From the NCBI RefSeq assembly GCF_048320135.1, contig NZ_CP182947.1, positions 4,650,001-4,714,000 of the forward strand: a DNA stretch of 64,000 bases, written 5' to 3'. Below the pieces are notes generated by a model. The model did not search any database, was not told where the DNA came from, and was given only the letters and a program-made list of their open reading frames with translations. The number at the start of each line of letters is the position of its first letter. The first letter of the stretch is position 1. Of this stretch, positions 28,228 through 36,458 are shown in pieces. The stretch comes from Ideonella_A sakaiensis_A. GTDB taxonomy: Bacteria; Pseudomonadota; Gammaproteobacteria; Burkholderiales; Burkholderiaceae_C. Both the position numbers and the translations under genes were made by a program.

Positions 28228-29100
28228 CTAGCTGCCGACCTTCGCCGGCACGGCGCGCTGCACGCTCTGGCCGGTCTTGCGCAGCGCCGTCTGCAGCGCA
28301 CCGGCCAATGTGGCCTTGGTGATGACGCCATCGAGGCTGACGCCGAGGTGGACGATCGTCTGCGCGATCTGCGGGCGGATGCCACTGATGATGCACTCGG
28401 CACCCATCAGCCTGGCGGCCGCGACTGTTTTCATCAAGTGCTGGGCGACCAGGGTATCGACCGTGGGCACGCCCGTGATGTCCAGGATCGCCACGGTCGC
28501 CTCCTTGGCGACGATGGCATTGAGCAGACTCTCCATCACGATCTGCGTGCGTTCGCTGTCCAGCGTGCCGATCAGCGGCAGGGCCAGGATGCCTTCCCAG
28601 AGTTCGACCACCGGTGTCGACAGGTCCAGCAGTTCCTGGTGCTGCCGCTCGATCACCTCTTCACGGCCCTTCGTGTAGGCCTCGATGCAGAACAACCCGA
28701 GCTTGTCCAGCATGATCGAAACCGTCCAAAGCTCGTCGCTGAGCCGCTTCGGGTCATCGGCCAGGGCCTCCCGCAATGCGGCGAACAGGGGCTTCTTCAG
28801 CGAGAACACGAAGGTGGCCGTCTCGCTCGGGCTGAAGCCGGCCATTGCGCGGTCGCGCGACAGTTCGGCGAGCGTGGCTCTGACGTCGTCCCATTCGGCG
28901 CCAGCCAGATCCTCGTCGCTGGAGCAACGGATCGCCTCGGCAAATGCCGCAAGAAAGCCGCGCGCCTGGGCATGCGTGTCGCGGTCGACGCCGCCCGGGC
29001 TGCCATGGCGGCGCACCTCCTGCAAGGCCCCCGTCCAATCCTGCAGAACCCTGCCTTCGTGCTGGCGCAGCACCGCCGCCAGACCCTGATCGTTTTGCAT
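28228..29100 (-). CDS. rsbR: Stressosome sensor RsbR (RsbRD_N + STAS)
   Basis: A 290-aa protein. The N-terminal ~150 residues are an all-helical RsbRD_N-type sensory domain (not the globin form), and the C-terminal ~125 are a STAS domain. Both regulatory threonines of RsbR are kept: Thr216 in VPTVDTLVAQHL and Thr248 in IRPQIAQTIVHLG. The ATG at 29098-29100 follows GGAG; a longer start is less likely. First gene of the five-gene operon. Confidence 0.92.
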   Translation of the reverse strand: MQNDQGLAAVLRQHEGRVLQDWTGALQEVRRHGSPGGVDRDTHAQARGFLAAFAEAIRCSSDEDLAGAEWDDVRATLAELSRDRAMAGFSPSETATFVFSLKKPLFAALREALADDPKRLSDELWTVSIMLDKLGLFCIEAYTKGREEVIERQHQELLDLSTPVVELWEGILALPLIGTLDSERTQIVMESLLNAIVAKEATVAILDITGVPTVDTLVAQHLMKTVAAARLMGAECIISGIRPQIAQTIVHLGVSLDGVITKATLAGALQTALRKTGQSVQRAVPAKVGS

Positions 29101-29407
29101 GGTTTGCTCCGTGAGGGCGAAAAAAAAGGCCGACAAACTGCGGCCAGGGGCGGATTATCTACGGTGTTCGCGCAGGCGAGAGCGATATTTCGGTTCCGTA
29201 GCCACTCTTGGTGGTCGCGCTGGCGCAGATGTCCCGGGGCGGCAAGGCGGCGTTGGCTGCGCGATGTGTGCCAGTGACCCGTCCGAATATCACTGCTCAG
29301 CATTGCCGCCCGCACGCGCTGGCGCATGCCCGGTCTCGCGCCGTCGTCGCGACACTTCCGTCATACGCGGCGCGCAGCTGGTCGAGCGGTGTGGAATCAT
29401 TGCGCCC
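29101..29407. other. Divergent intergenic region, rsbR / AEC carrier
   Basis: This 307-base stretch has no convincing gene. On the minus strand a GATAAT (complement of 29154-29159) about 55 bases before rsbR is a possible -10 box for the stressosome operon; no good -35 is seen. No tRNA, long repeat or terminator was found. Confidence 0.5.
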
Positions 29408-30346
29408 ATGCTCGGCATCGCACTCACTTCCATACCCTTCTTCGCACTCGTTCTGGCCGGCTGGATCGCGGCTCGCACGCGCCGGCTTCCAGCCGATTCG
29501 GTGGCCCCGCTGAACGGGTTCGTGCTCTGGTTCGCGCTGCCGGCAATGCTGCTTCGCTTCGTGGCGCAGACGCCGGTCGAGACGGTCGTCGATCCACGCG
29601 TCGCGCTCGGCTATGCCGCTTGCGGGCTGGCCGCCTATGCGCTGGCTGTGACGCTGCTGCGAACCTTCGCACGCAGCAGCTGGATCGACAGTGCCTACGG
29701 GGGCCTTGCCGCCGCCTGGCCCAATTGGGGCTACATGGGCTTTGGACTGATGCCGGCGCTGTTCGGCGAGCGGGCGATCGCCACCATGATCGCAGCCGGC
29801 ATCATGGATCTCCTTGTGCTGATGCCGGTTGCCCTGCTGGTCGCCTCGCGCCAGAACGCCACCGGCAGTCTCGGTGCACTCGCCGCGGGATTGAAGACAG
29901 TGGCCCGCAACCCTCTGTTCATTGCCATCGTGATCGGACTGGCACTGTCATTGCTGCAAGTGAAGATTCCCGGTCCGATCGACGAGTTCCTGCGATTGCT
30001 CGCTTCATCGGCCGGACCGGTTGCCTTGTTCGCCATCGGCGTCTTCGTGTACCGGCCGGGCCCGGTGCGCGCCGATGTCGTGAGTTGGTGGCTGATCGCC
30101 GTGAAGCTGCTGGTGCACCCGCTGCTGATGTGGGTTGTCGGTGCATGGATCCTGCAGCTGGATCGCGAAACGCTGGCCGTGGCTACCGCGACAGCGGCAC
30201 TTCCGGCGGCCGGCACGGCATTCATCCTGGTGGAGCGAAATGGTGGCAACGTCGATCGGGTAGCCAGCGCCATCCTGCTGTCGACGGTGCTCTCCTTCGT
30301 GACCATCACAGGCCTCACCGCCTGGCTTCGTGCAGCCGGCGGCTGA
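29408..30346 (+). CDS. AEC family transporter (auxin efflux carrier type)
   Basis: A 312-aa inner-membrane carrier of the AEC family, which in bacteria exports or exchanges malate, malonate and other small acids. It has ten hydrophobic segments in two bundles, with PNWGYMGFGLMPALFGERA in the first half and AVATATAALPAAGTAFILVE at the conserved crossing region of the second. The ATG at 29408 follows no strong ribosome site. The downstream truD starts 34 bases later and may be co-transcribed. Substrate unknown. Confidence 0.88.
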   Translation: MLGIALTSIPFFALVLAGWIAARTRRLPADSVAPLNGFVLWFALPAMLLRFVAQTPVETVVDPRVALGYAACGLAAYALAVTLLRTFARSSWIDSAYGGLAAAWPNWGYMGFGLMPALFGERAIATMIAAGIMDLLVLMPVALLVASRQNATGSLGALAAGLKTVARNPLFIAIVIGLALSLLQVKIPGPIDEFLRLLASSAGPVALFAIGVFVYRPGPVRADVVSWWLIAVKLLVHPLLMWVVGAWILQLDRETLAVATATAALPAAGTAFILVERNGGNVDRVASAILLSTVLSFVTITGLTAWLRAAGG

Positions 30347-30380
30347 TCACGACGGCCGGCCGGATGCCGTCAAACCAAGC

Positions 30381-31394
30381 ATGACCGACACTCGATACAC
30401 GACATCGCCGCAATGGCCCACCGCTTGTCCGGCCAGCGGCGCCAGCGCCACGCTGAAACTCCTCAACGAGGATTTCATCGTGACTGAACTCCCGCTGCAG
30501 CTGCCCTGCGGTGAAGGCGAACACCTCTGGCTGGACATCGAAAAGAACGGCGCCAACACCGCGTTCGTTGCCCAGCAGCTGGCCGAGGCCGCCGGCGTGC
30601 AGGAAAGGGACGTGGGCTATGCCGGCCTGAAGGACCGCTACGCGATCACCCGTCAATGGTTCAGCATCTATCTGCCGAAGGGCGACACGCCCGACCTGAC
30701 CCAGTTGCAGCACCCGGAACTCAAGGTGCTGGGGCAGGGCCGGCACGTGAAGAAGCTGCGCCGCGGTGATCTGCTGGGCAACCGGTTCCGCATCGTGCTG
30801 CGTGACGTGACCGGCGACCGTGGCGCCATCGAGGCCAATCTCCAGGCCGTTGCAACGCATGGCGTGCCGAACTACTTCGGTGCCCAGCGTTTCGGCTTTG
30901 ATGGCGGCAACGTCGAGCAGGGCCGCGCCATGCTGGCGCGCGAAATCCGCGTGCGCAACCCGAGGAAAAAGGGCATCTACCTGTCGGCGGTGCGCTCCTT
31001 CGTCTTCAATGAAGTGCTGGCGCTGCGGATTCGGCAGGGGCTCTGGGGCAAGACCCTGTCCGGTGACGTGTTGGACGAGGCTGGCCGACCCACCGGGCCG
31101 CTCTGGGGCCGGGGCCGCGTGCTCACCACCGACCAGGCGCAGGCCCTGGAAAACGGCGTGGCCGAACGGCACGCCGCCCTGTGCGACGGCATGGAACACG
31201 CCGGTCTGGACCAGGAGCGCCGTTCCCTGGTGGCGAGCCCGGTGGAAATGTCGTGGCAATGGCCGCAAGCCGATCAACTGGAGCTCAGCTTCTCTTTGCG
31301 CGCCGGCAGTTACGCCACTTCCGTCCTGAACGAAATCCTTTGCGCCACGGAGCCTGACCGGCACATCGAGGACGAGGCTGCGGCTGTCGAATGA
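30381..31394 (+). CDS. truD: tRNA pseudouridine(13) synthase TruD
   Basis: A 337-aa enzyme converting U13 of tRNA-Glu to pseudouridine. Visible are KLLNEDFIVTELPLQLP near the N-terminus, the catalytic Asp in VGYAGLKDRYAITRQWFS, and the TruD insertion with GVPNYFGAQRFGFDGGNVEQ. The C-terminal SFSLRAGSYATSVLNEIL completes the fold. Length is normal. The start at 30381 leaves a spacer of 34 bases after the AEC gene; a longer in-frame start inside that spacer is less likely. Confidence 0.96.
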   Translation: MTDTRYTTSPQWPTACPASGASATLKLLNEDFIVTELPLQLPCGEGEHLWLDIEKNGANTAFVAQQLAEAAGVQERDVGYAGLKDRYAITRQWFSIYLPKGDTPDLTQLQHPELKVLGQGRHVKKLRRGDLLGNRFRIVLRDVTGDRGAIEANLQAVATHGVPNYFGAQRFGFDGGNVEQGRAMLAREIRVRNPRKKGIYLSAVRSFVFNEVLALRIRQGLWGKTLSGDVLDEAGRPTGPLWGRGRVLTTDQAQALENGVAERHAALCDGMEHAGLDQERRSLVASPVEMSWQWPQADQLELSFSLRAGSYATSVLNEILCATEPDRHIEDEAAAVE

Positions 31395-31637
31395 CTGTGG
31401 CGGCCCATTGGAAGTCGCACATGTCGGTTCAGGCTCGAGAGCGTCGTCGGCGGCGGTTGATACCGGTCATCCACATCGGATCAATACGCAGCACGCGCAG
31501 CATGGCAGCACGACCCCCACCAGCGGTCATCTGAATACGGTACGCCAGTCGATTTGCGAATTCACCTTCGTCGTCCCTCGCGCGACTGCAGTGCGATGGC
31601 TCCGCACCGGGTCGACCTTGATGCGGGTTCATTTTTC

Positions 31638-31654
31638 TATAATGTTGGAAACAT
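31638..31654 (+). promoter_or_regulatory. arsR promoter -10 with overlapping inverted repeat
   Basis: TATAAT at 31638-31643 is a perfect -10 box only ten bases before the arsR ATG; a TTGATG lies at 31618-31623, with a short 14-base spacer. ATGTT-GGA-AACAT (31642-31654) is a perfect inverted repeat over the -10 and the start codon, a likely ArsR operator. The transcript would be nearly leaderless. Confidence 0.55.
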
Positions 31655-31979
31655 GAATGAACAAGCCGCCGTCACCGCACTGGCTGCACTGGCCCAGCAG
31701 GCACGTCTGCGTGTCTTTCGGGCGCTGGTTGGCGCCGGCCCCGAGGGCATGACGCCGGGTGCGTTGGCGGCCATGCTCGACATCCCGAACTCGACACTGT
31801 CTTTTCACTTGAAGGAGTTGGTGCATGCCGGCCTTGTCAGCACCGAGCGCGACGGCCGCAATCTGCATTACCGCCCGGCGCTCGAGAACATGAACGCGCT
31901 GCTCGCTTACCTCACCGACCACTGTTGCCAGGGCCGGCAACGTGCGCTCAGCGGCGCCAGGCGCCGCACCGCCTGCTGA
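31653..31979 (+). CDS. arsR: ArsR-family transcriptional repressor
   Basis: A 108-aa winged-helix repressor. The DNA-binding helix region is TPGALAAMLDIPNSTLSFHL, followed by KELVHAGLVSTERDGRNLHY. A cysteine pair near the C-terminus (LTDHCCQG) and the last Cys are candidate arsenite ligands, as in ArsR forms with C-terminal cysteine sites. It directly precedes an Acr3 arsenite efflux gene. The start lies inside an inverted repeat that probably is its operator, so it likely represses itself and acr3. Confidence 0.9.
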   Translation: MNEQAAVTALAALAQQARLRVFRALVGAGPEGMTPGALAAMLDIPNSTLSFHLKELVHAGLVSTERDGRNLHYRPALENMNALLAYLTDHCCQGRQRALSGARRRTAC

Positions 31980-31980
31980 T

Positions 31981-32070
31981 ATGACAAACGCCATGAATTC
32001 CATCGGCATCCGTCTGCAGGTCGTCGATCTCGTCAGGCGTCTTGCCGTCGATTTCAGCGGCGGCAACTGA
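31981..32070 (+). CDS. 29-codon mini-gene between arsR and acr3
   Basis: A short frame (MTNAMNSIGIRLQVVDLVRR, ending LAVDFSGGN) starts immediately after the arsR stop (TGATATG) and ends 11 bases before acr3. It may be a remnant of a gene deleted from the operon, or a coupling leader for acr3. No family is recognised. Confidence 0.3.
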   Translation: MTNAMNSIGIRLQVVDLVRRLAVDFSGGN

Positions 32071-32081
32071 GGGCCGGACCG

Positions 32082-33143
32082 ATGGGTTTGTTCGAACGTT
32101 TTCTGACCGTCTGGGTGGGCCTCGGGATGCTCGCCGGCGTCGGCCTCGGGCTGGTGATGCCGGGTGCATTCCAGGCCATCGCCGCGGTCGAAGTTGCGCA
32201 CGTCAACCTGGTGGTGGCCGCGTTCATCTGGGTGATGATCTACCCGATGATGATCCAGGTCGACTGGTCGGCGGTGAAAAACGTCGGCCGCCGGCCCCGC
32301 GGTCTGGTCATGACGCTGGTCGTGAACTGGCTGATCAAGCCGTTCACGATGGCGCTGCTCGGCGTTCTGTTCTTCGAGCATGTGTTCGCGCCGTGGGTGG
32401 ATCCGGCGTCGGCGCGCGAATATATCGCCGGCATGATCCTGCTCGGCGTTGCGCCATGCACCGCGATGGTTTTCGTCTGGAGCCAGCTGGTGAAGGGCGA
32501 TGCCAATTACACGCTGGTGCAGGTGTCGGTGAACGACCTGATCATGGTGTTTGCCTTTGCGCCGATCGCCGCCTTCCTGCTCGGCGTCACCAACATCAGC
32601 GTGCCATGGCAGACGCTGGTGCTGTCGACCGTGCTTTATGTGGTGCTGCCGCTGCTGGCCGGCATGGCGACCCGGCGGGCGCTGGCCGCACGCTCGCCGC
32701 GCGCGGTGGCCGATTTCGTCGCCAGGCTGAAACCCTGGTCGGTGCTCGGGCTGATCGCCACCGTGGTGCTGCTGTTCGGTTTCCAGGCCGGCACGCTGGT
32801 CGCGCAGCCGCTGGTCATCGCGATGATTGCGGTGCCGCTGGTGCTGCAGAGTTATGGCATCTTTGCGATCGCCTGGGCAGGTGCCAGGCTGCTGAAGCTG
32901 CCGCACGATGTCGCCGGACCGGCCTGCCTGATCGGTACCTCCAACTTCTTCGAGCTCGCGGTGGCAGTCGCGATCTCGCTGTTCGGCCTGAACTCGGGCG
33001 CGGCGCTGGCGACGGTGGTGGGCGTACTGGTCGAAGTGCCGGTGATGTTGTCGCTGTGCTGGCTGGTCAACCGCAGCGCGGCGGCGCGGGCCCTGGCACC
33101 GGTGCAGTTGAACAAGTCGAGCGGCGCCGCATCGTCAAGCTGA
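32082..33143 (+). CDS. acr3: Arsenite efflux permease Acr3 (ArsB family)
   Basis: A 353-aa ten-helix membrane protein that expels arsenite from the cell. The essential cysteine sits in LLGVAPCTAMVFVWSQLVKG, and the conserved Glu in VGVLVEVPVMLSL near the C-terminus. AFIWVMIYPMMIQVDW is also diagnostic. It is preceded by arsR and a mini-gene in the same direction. No ArsC reductase gene is seen here, so arsenate resistance would need one elsewhere. Confidence 0.94.
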   Translation: MGLFERFLTVWVGLGMLAGVGLGLVMPGAFQAIAAVEVAHVNLVVAAFIWVMIYPMMIQVDWSAVKNVGRRPRGLVMTLVVNWLIKPFTMALLGVLFFEHVFAPWVDPASAREYIAGMILLGVAPCTAMVFVWSQLVKGDANYTLVQVSVNDLIMVFAFAPIAAFLLGVTNISVPWQTLVLSTVLYVVLPLLAGMATRRALAARSPRAVADFVARLKPWSVLGLIATVVLLFGFQAGTLVAQPLVIAMIAVPLVLQSYGIFAIAWAGARLLKLPHDVAGPACLIGTSNFFELAVAVAISLFGLNSGAALATVVGVLVEVPVMLSLCWLVNRSAAARALAPVQLNKSSGAASSS

Positions 33144-33259
33144 CAGGGCAATGGGTCGGTGCTGGCCGCCGATCAGATCCGATCAGCGGCTGGTGCCCGA
33201 CGCGGTGTGCATGACGACACTGACACCGGGGCCCTGAGACGGCCGCGCACGGATTCGAT

Positions 33260-33738
33260 TCAGCCGCCCTCCGCGCACAGTGTGGCGATCGCGGCACCGA
33301 GTTGCAGATCATCCACTGCGCCGAAGGCATGCAGCCGCAGCTGGCCGTTGCGGTCGATCAGCAGCAGGCTGGGCGTTCCCTGCATCGCGCAGGCCAGCAT
33401 CGTCGCGGGTATCGGCTGAAGCGGATCGCCCCTCGGCGCATCGACGCCGACCGGAAACCCGATCCGGTATTCATGCAGGAAGGCCTGCAGCGAGACTGGC
33501 GTCATCGCGGCATGATGTTCCAAACACGGTGTGCAGGCCGACCACCACGACGTCCGAGCCAGCGAACGACCGTTGGATGCGCTGCGCCTGCGGCAGCCCG
33601 TCCTGCACGCGCCCCGGGCACAGCATCTGGAAGGCGTGCAGCACCACCACGCGGCCGCGCAGGCCGGCGAGGGTGAGCGCTTCGGCGGTGTTGAACCACG
33701 TGCAGGTGGTCCACGGCCTGCGCGACCTGGCAACGCAA
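33260..33738 (-). pseudogene. Frameshifted thioredoxin-like (redoxin) gene
   Basis: Two frames join into one redoxin-type protein. The upstream part reads WFNTAEALTLAGLRGRVVVL, then HAFQMLCPGRVQDGLPQAQ and VVVVGLHTVF; the downstream part reads HHAAMTPVSLQAFLHEYRIG and GTPSLLLIDRNGQLRLHAFG. The break is near 33520, where one extra base (CC for C on the plus strand) shifts the frame. The usual CPGC active site is CPGR here, so the resolving cysteine is lost too. The start is unclear (TTG or beyond). A sequencing error could explain the shift, but not the lost cysteine. Confidence 0.7.
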
Positions 33739-33751
33739 GACCTGTCGATCG

Positions 33752-34687
33752 TCAGCGCTTCCTCAGACCGAGAAACATCACCGTCGCTACGACGAGCAGC
33801 CCGCCTGCAACCTGGATCGCTGCGATCGTCTGGCCGAGGATGGCCCAGGCGAGCGCCAGCGCGAAGATCGGCTCGATGTTCATGATCGCGGTATTGCCGA
33901 CGACGCCGAGTTTCGGCAGCACCGTGAACATGATCGTGAACGCGGTGCCGTAGAGGAAGGTCAGCGCCGCGAGGCCGACCCAGCCGATGGGGGCGGTTGG
34001 AAAGTGGAAACCGCCTTGCGTCGCGACGCCGGCCAGCGCCATCACGCCGACGATGCCCATCGTGCTGGCGGTGCGCAGCCGGCCGTCGAGGTCACCGGCC
34101 TCGTGCTGGGTCCAGACCAATGCCAGGCCGAAGGTCGCCGCGGCAACCAGCGCAAAGGCGACGCCAATGCCGATCTCGCGCCAGTGTTCGGCGGCGCTGA
34201 GGCCCGATGCCGCAGCGAAGACGTCGAGCGCAAGCGCGAGCCCGATCAGCATCACCGGCATCGCGAGCACGACGCGGCGTTCCGGCTTGTGCTGGTAGAC
34301 GACGCGTGCCCACAGCGCGGTCCACAGCGGGTAGGTGTTGAAGGCGAGCAGCGCGAGTGCGACCGGCAGCCGGGCGACCGCCGAATAAAGGCACAGGCTC
34401 TGGATCCCGATCAGCAGGCCGATTGCCGGCAACGCACGCTTGTGCCGCCCGGTCAGCCGGACCGGCACGCGGTTGACGATGAGAATCAGACCGACGACCA
34501 GTGCGGTGACCGCGCTGCGAAAGGTCACCGCGGTCGCGACATCGACACCGTGGTTGAACGCGAGGCGGGCGGCGACATGGTTTGCGCCCATCATCAATGC
34601 GATCAGCAGCAGCGTGGCAAATGCCGCGATCGACAACTGTGCGCCGGCAGCCGGTCCGGCCGCAGCGCCCGCAGGCGCAGGATTCAT
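33752..34687 (-). CDS. EamA/DMT family transporter
   Basis: A 311-aa membrane protein with ten hydrophobic segments and two EamA repeats; the first half includes NHVAARLAFNHGVDVATAVTFR, the second WVGLAALTFLYGTAFTIM and NIEPIFALALAWAILGQ. Such drug/metabolite transporters move metabolites, amino acids or sugars. It overlaps the upstream RraA-like gene by four bases (ATGA) and so belongs to a three-gene unit with two aldolase-like enzymes, for whose substrate or product it is the likely carrier. Confidence 0.88.
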   Translation of the reverse strand: MNPAPAGAAAGPAAGAQLSIAAFATLLLIALMMGANHVAARLAFNHGVDVATAVTFRSAVTALVVGLILIVNRVPVRLTGRHKRALPAIGLLIGIQSLCLYSAVARLPVALALLAFNTYPLWTALWARVVYQHKPERRVVLAMPVMLIGLALALDVFAAASGLSAAEHWREIGIGVAFALVAAATFGLALVWTQHEAGDLDGRLRTASTMGIVGVMALAGVATQGGFHFPTAPIGWVGLAALTFLYGTAFTIMFTVLPKLGVVGNTAIMNIEPIFALALAWAILGQTIAAIQVAGGLLVVATVMFLGLRKR

Positions 34688-35424
34688 CGCGTGTTTTTCT
34701 TCGATGCCTCGTAGCGCGCCTTGTTGTCGGCATTCGGCGGGTACAGGCCGGGCAGCGACGCGCCTTGTTCGACCTCGCCCATGATCCAGGCCTCGAGCCG
34801 CTCCTGCTCCGGCGCGGCCACCAGCACCTCGTCGAGCAGGTTGGCCGGGATCAGCACCGCGCCGTCATCGTCGACGACGATCACGTCGCCCGGAAAGACC
34901 GCCACGCCGCCGCAGGCTATCGGCTGCTGCCAGGCGACGAAGGTCAGGCCGGCGACCGACGGCGGCGCGGCCGCGCCGCTGCACCAGACCGGCAGCCCGC
35001 TGCCGAGCACGCCGGCGAGGTCGCGCACGACGCCGTCGGTGACGAGCCCGGCGACACCGCGCTTGGCCATCCGCGCGCACAGGATGTCGCCGAAGATGCC
35101 GGCATCGGCAACACCCATCGCATCGACGACGGCGATGCAGCCTTCGGGCATCGCCTCGATCGCCGCACGCGTCGAGATCGGCGACGACCACGATTCGGGC
35201 GTTGCCAGATCCTCGCGCGCCGGCACGAAGCGCAGCGTGAAGGCGCGGCCGACCAGCCGCGGCTGCCCGGCGCGCAGCGGCCTGGTGCCGCGCAGCCAGA
35301 CATTGCGCAGGCCCTTCTTCAGCAGGATCGTCGTCAAGGTGGCGGTCGTCACCTTCTCGAGGACGGCGCGTGCCTCGGGCGCGATCGTCAGGTCGACGCC
35401 GCTGTAGTCGTTGCTGGTTGCCAT
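34684..35424 (-). CDS. RraA-like / HMG aldolase family protein
   Basis: A 246-aa protein of the RraA/4-hydroxy-4-methyl-2-oxoglutarate aldolase fold. The phosphate/substrate loop GIFGDILCARMAKRGVAGLV and TDGVVRDL are conserved, with the metal-binding D following R. VIVVDDDGAVLIPANL completes the core. Longer than the RNase E inhibitor RraA, it is more likely a metabolic aldolase or decarboxylase. It lies between a DHDPS-like lyase (20 bases upstream) and an EamA transporter. Confidence 0.85.
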   Translation of the reverse strand: MATSNDYSGVDLTIAPEARAVLEKVTTATLTTILLKKGLRNVWLRGTRPLRAGQPRLVGRAFTLRFVPAREDLATPESWSSPISTRAAIEAMPEGCIAVVDAMGVADAGIFGDILCARMAKRGVAGLVTDGVVRDLAGVLGSGLPVWCSGAAAPPSVAGLTFVAWQQPIACGGVAVFPGDVIVVDDDGAVLIPANLLDEVLVAAPEQERLEAWIMGEVEQGASLPGLYPPNADNKARYEASKKNTR

Positions 35425-35443
35425 CGTGTTCGCCCTGTTGCTG

Positions 35444-36379
35444 TCAATTGATTGCGGCCAGCCGACGGTTCTGCCGTTCGGTCAGCCGCTGGATGTCGGC
35501 CTTGTCGGCGGCCGACAGTTTCGGGCCCGGCTTGCGCACCGCACTCGACGCAATCACGCCGCGGTCGGCAAGAATCTGCTTGCGCACCGCGAGGCCGATT
35601 CCGGGCTGCTGTTCGTAACGCGCCAGCGGCAGATAGGCGTCGAAGATATCGTGTGCGCGTTCGACGTCGACGTTCGAATAGGCCCGGCAGACCTCGACCA
35701 TCATCTCCGGGTAGGCGAAGCCGGTCATCGCGCCGTCCGCTCCGCGGCCGAGTTCCTCCGGCAGGAACAGCCCGCCGCCGTTGCCGGTCAGGATCGAGAC
35801 GCGGCGCAGTTCACCGCGGTCGCTGGCGCTGCGCAGTGCCGACAGCTTGGCAAGGCCGGGGCAGTCCTCATGCTTCAGCATCACGCAGCTCGGTACCTTC
35901 TCGATGATTCGCTTGATCACCGACGTCGACATCGCGACGCCGGTCGAGACCGGATGATCCTGCAGCACCCACGGCACATCGGCGCCGAGGGTTTCGCCGA
36001 CCATCTCGAAGTAGCCGACGATCTGCTCGTCGCTGCGCAGCGTGTGTGCCGGCGCCACCATCACGCCGGCGGCGCCGATGTCCATCACCTTCGCGGTCAG
36101 CTCGCGCATCGGGGCAAAACCCGGCGCCGATGCGCCGACGACGACCGGTACCTTGCCGCCAACGCGGTCGAGCACCCGCTTGACGAAGACCTGCGATTCG
36201 TCGGCGGTCAGTTTGGTCGCTTCGCCCATGATGCCGAGCACCGTCAGCCCGGTGACGCCGGCTTCGAGGTAGAAGTCGACCATGCGGTCGGTGCTTTGCA
36301 GGTCGAGTGCGCCATCGTCGGTGAACGGCGTGACGGTGATCAGGTAGACGCCACGTGCACTGGCATCGAGCTTGTTCAT
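35444..36379 (-). CDS. Dihydrodipicolinate synthase family aldolase/lyase
   Basis: A 311-aa class I aldolase of the DapA/NAL superfamily. The Schiff-base lysine is in CVMLKHEDCPG and the substrate loop is LGIMGEATKLTADE. The tyrosine expected before the N-x-P motif in true DapA is replaced (WVLQDHPVSTG), so it is not lysine-biosynthetic DapA; a sugar-acid or hydroxy-oxo-acid lyase is more likely. The ATG at 36377-36379 follows GGAG; an earlier in-frame Met is disfavoured. First gene of a unit with RraA-like and EamA genes. Confidence 0.85.
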   Translation of the reverse strand: MNKLDASARGVYLITVTPFTDDGALDLQSTDRMVDFYLEAGVTGLTVLGIMGEATKLTADESQVFVKRVLDRVGGKVPVVVGASAPGFAPMRELTAKVMDIGAAGVMVAPAHTLRSDEQIVGYFEMVGETLGADVPWVLQDHPVSTGVAMSTSVIKRIIEKVPSCVMLKHEDCPGLAKLSALRSASDRGELRRVSILTGNGGGLFLPEELGRGADGAMTGFAYPEMMVEVCRAYSNVDVERAHDIFDAYLPLARYEQQPGIGLAVRKQILADRGVIASSAVRKPGPKLSAADKADIQRLTERQNRRLAAIN

Positions 36380-36458
36380 GCGGAACTCCGGCTGGGCTGT
36401 CGTCGAGCCGCCATTGTCCACGCTGCGGCGTCAGGCTGCCGAGGCTTGGGACCCTGCC

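Noticed and set aside
31408..31656. Possible small genes in the truD-arsR spacer, on either strand
   Set aside because: No ribosome site, no family pattern, and the plus-strand frame runs over the arsR promoter.
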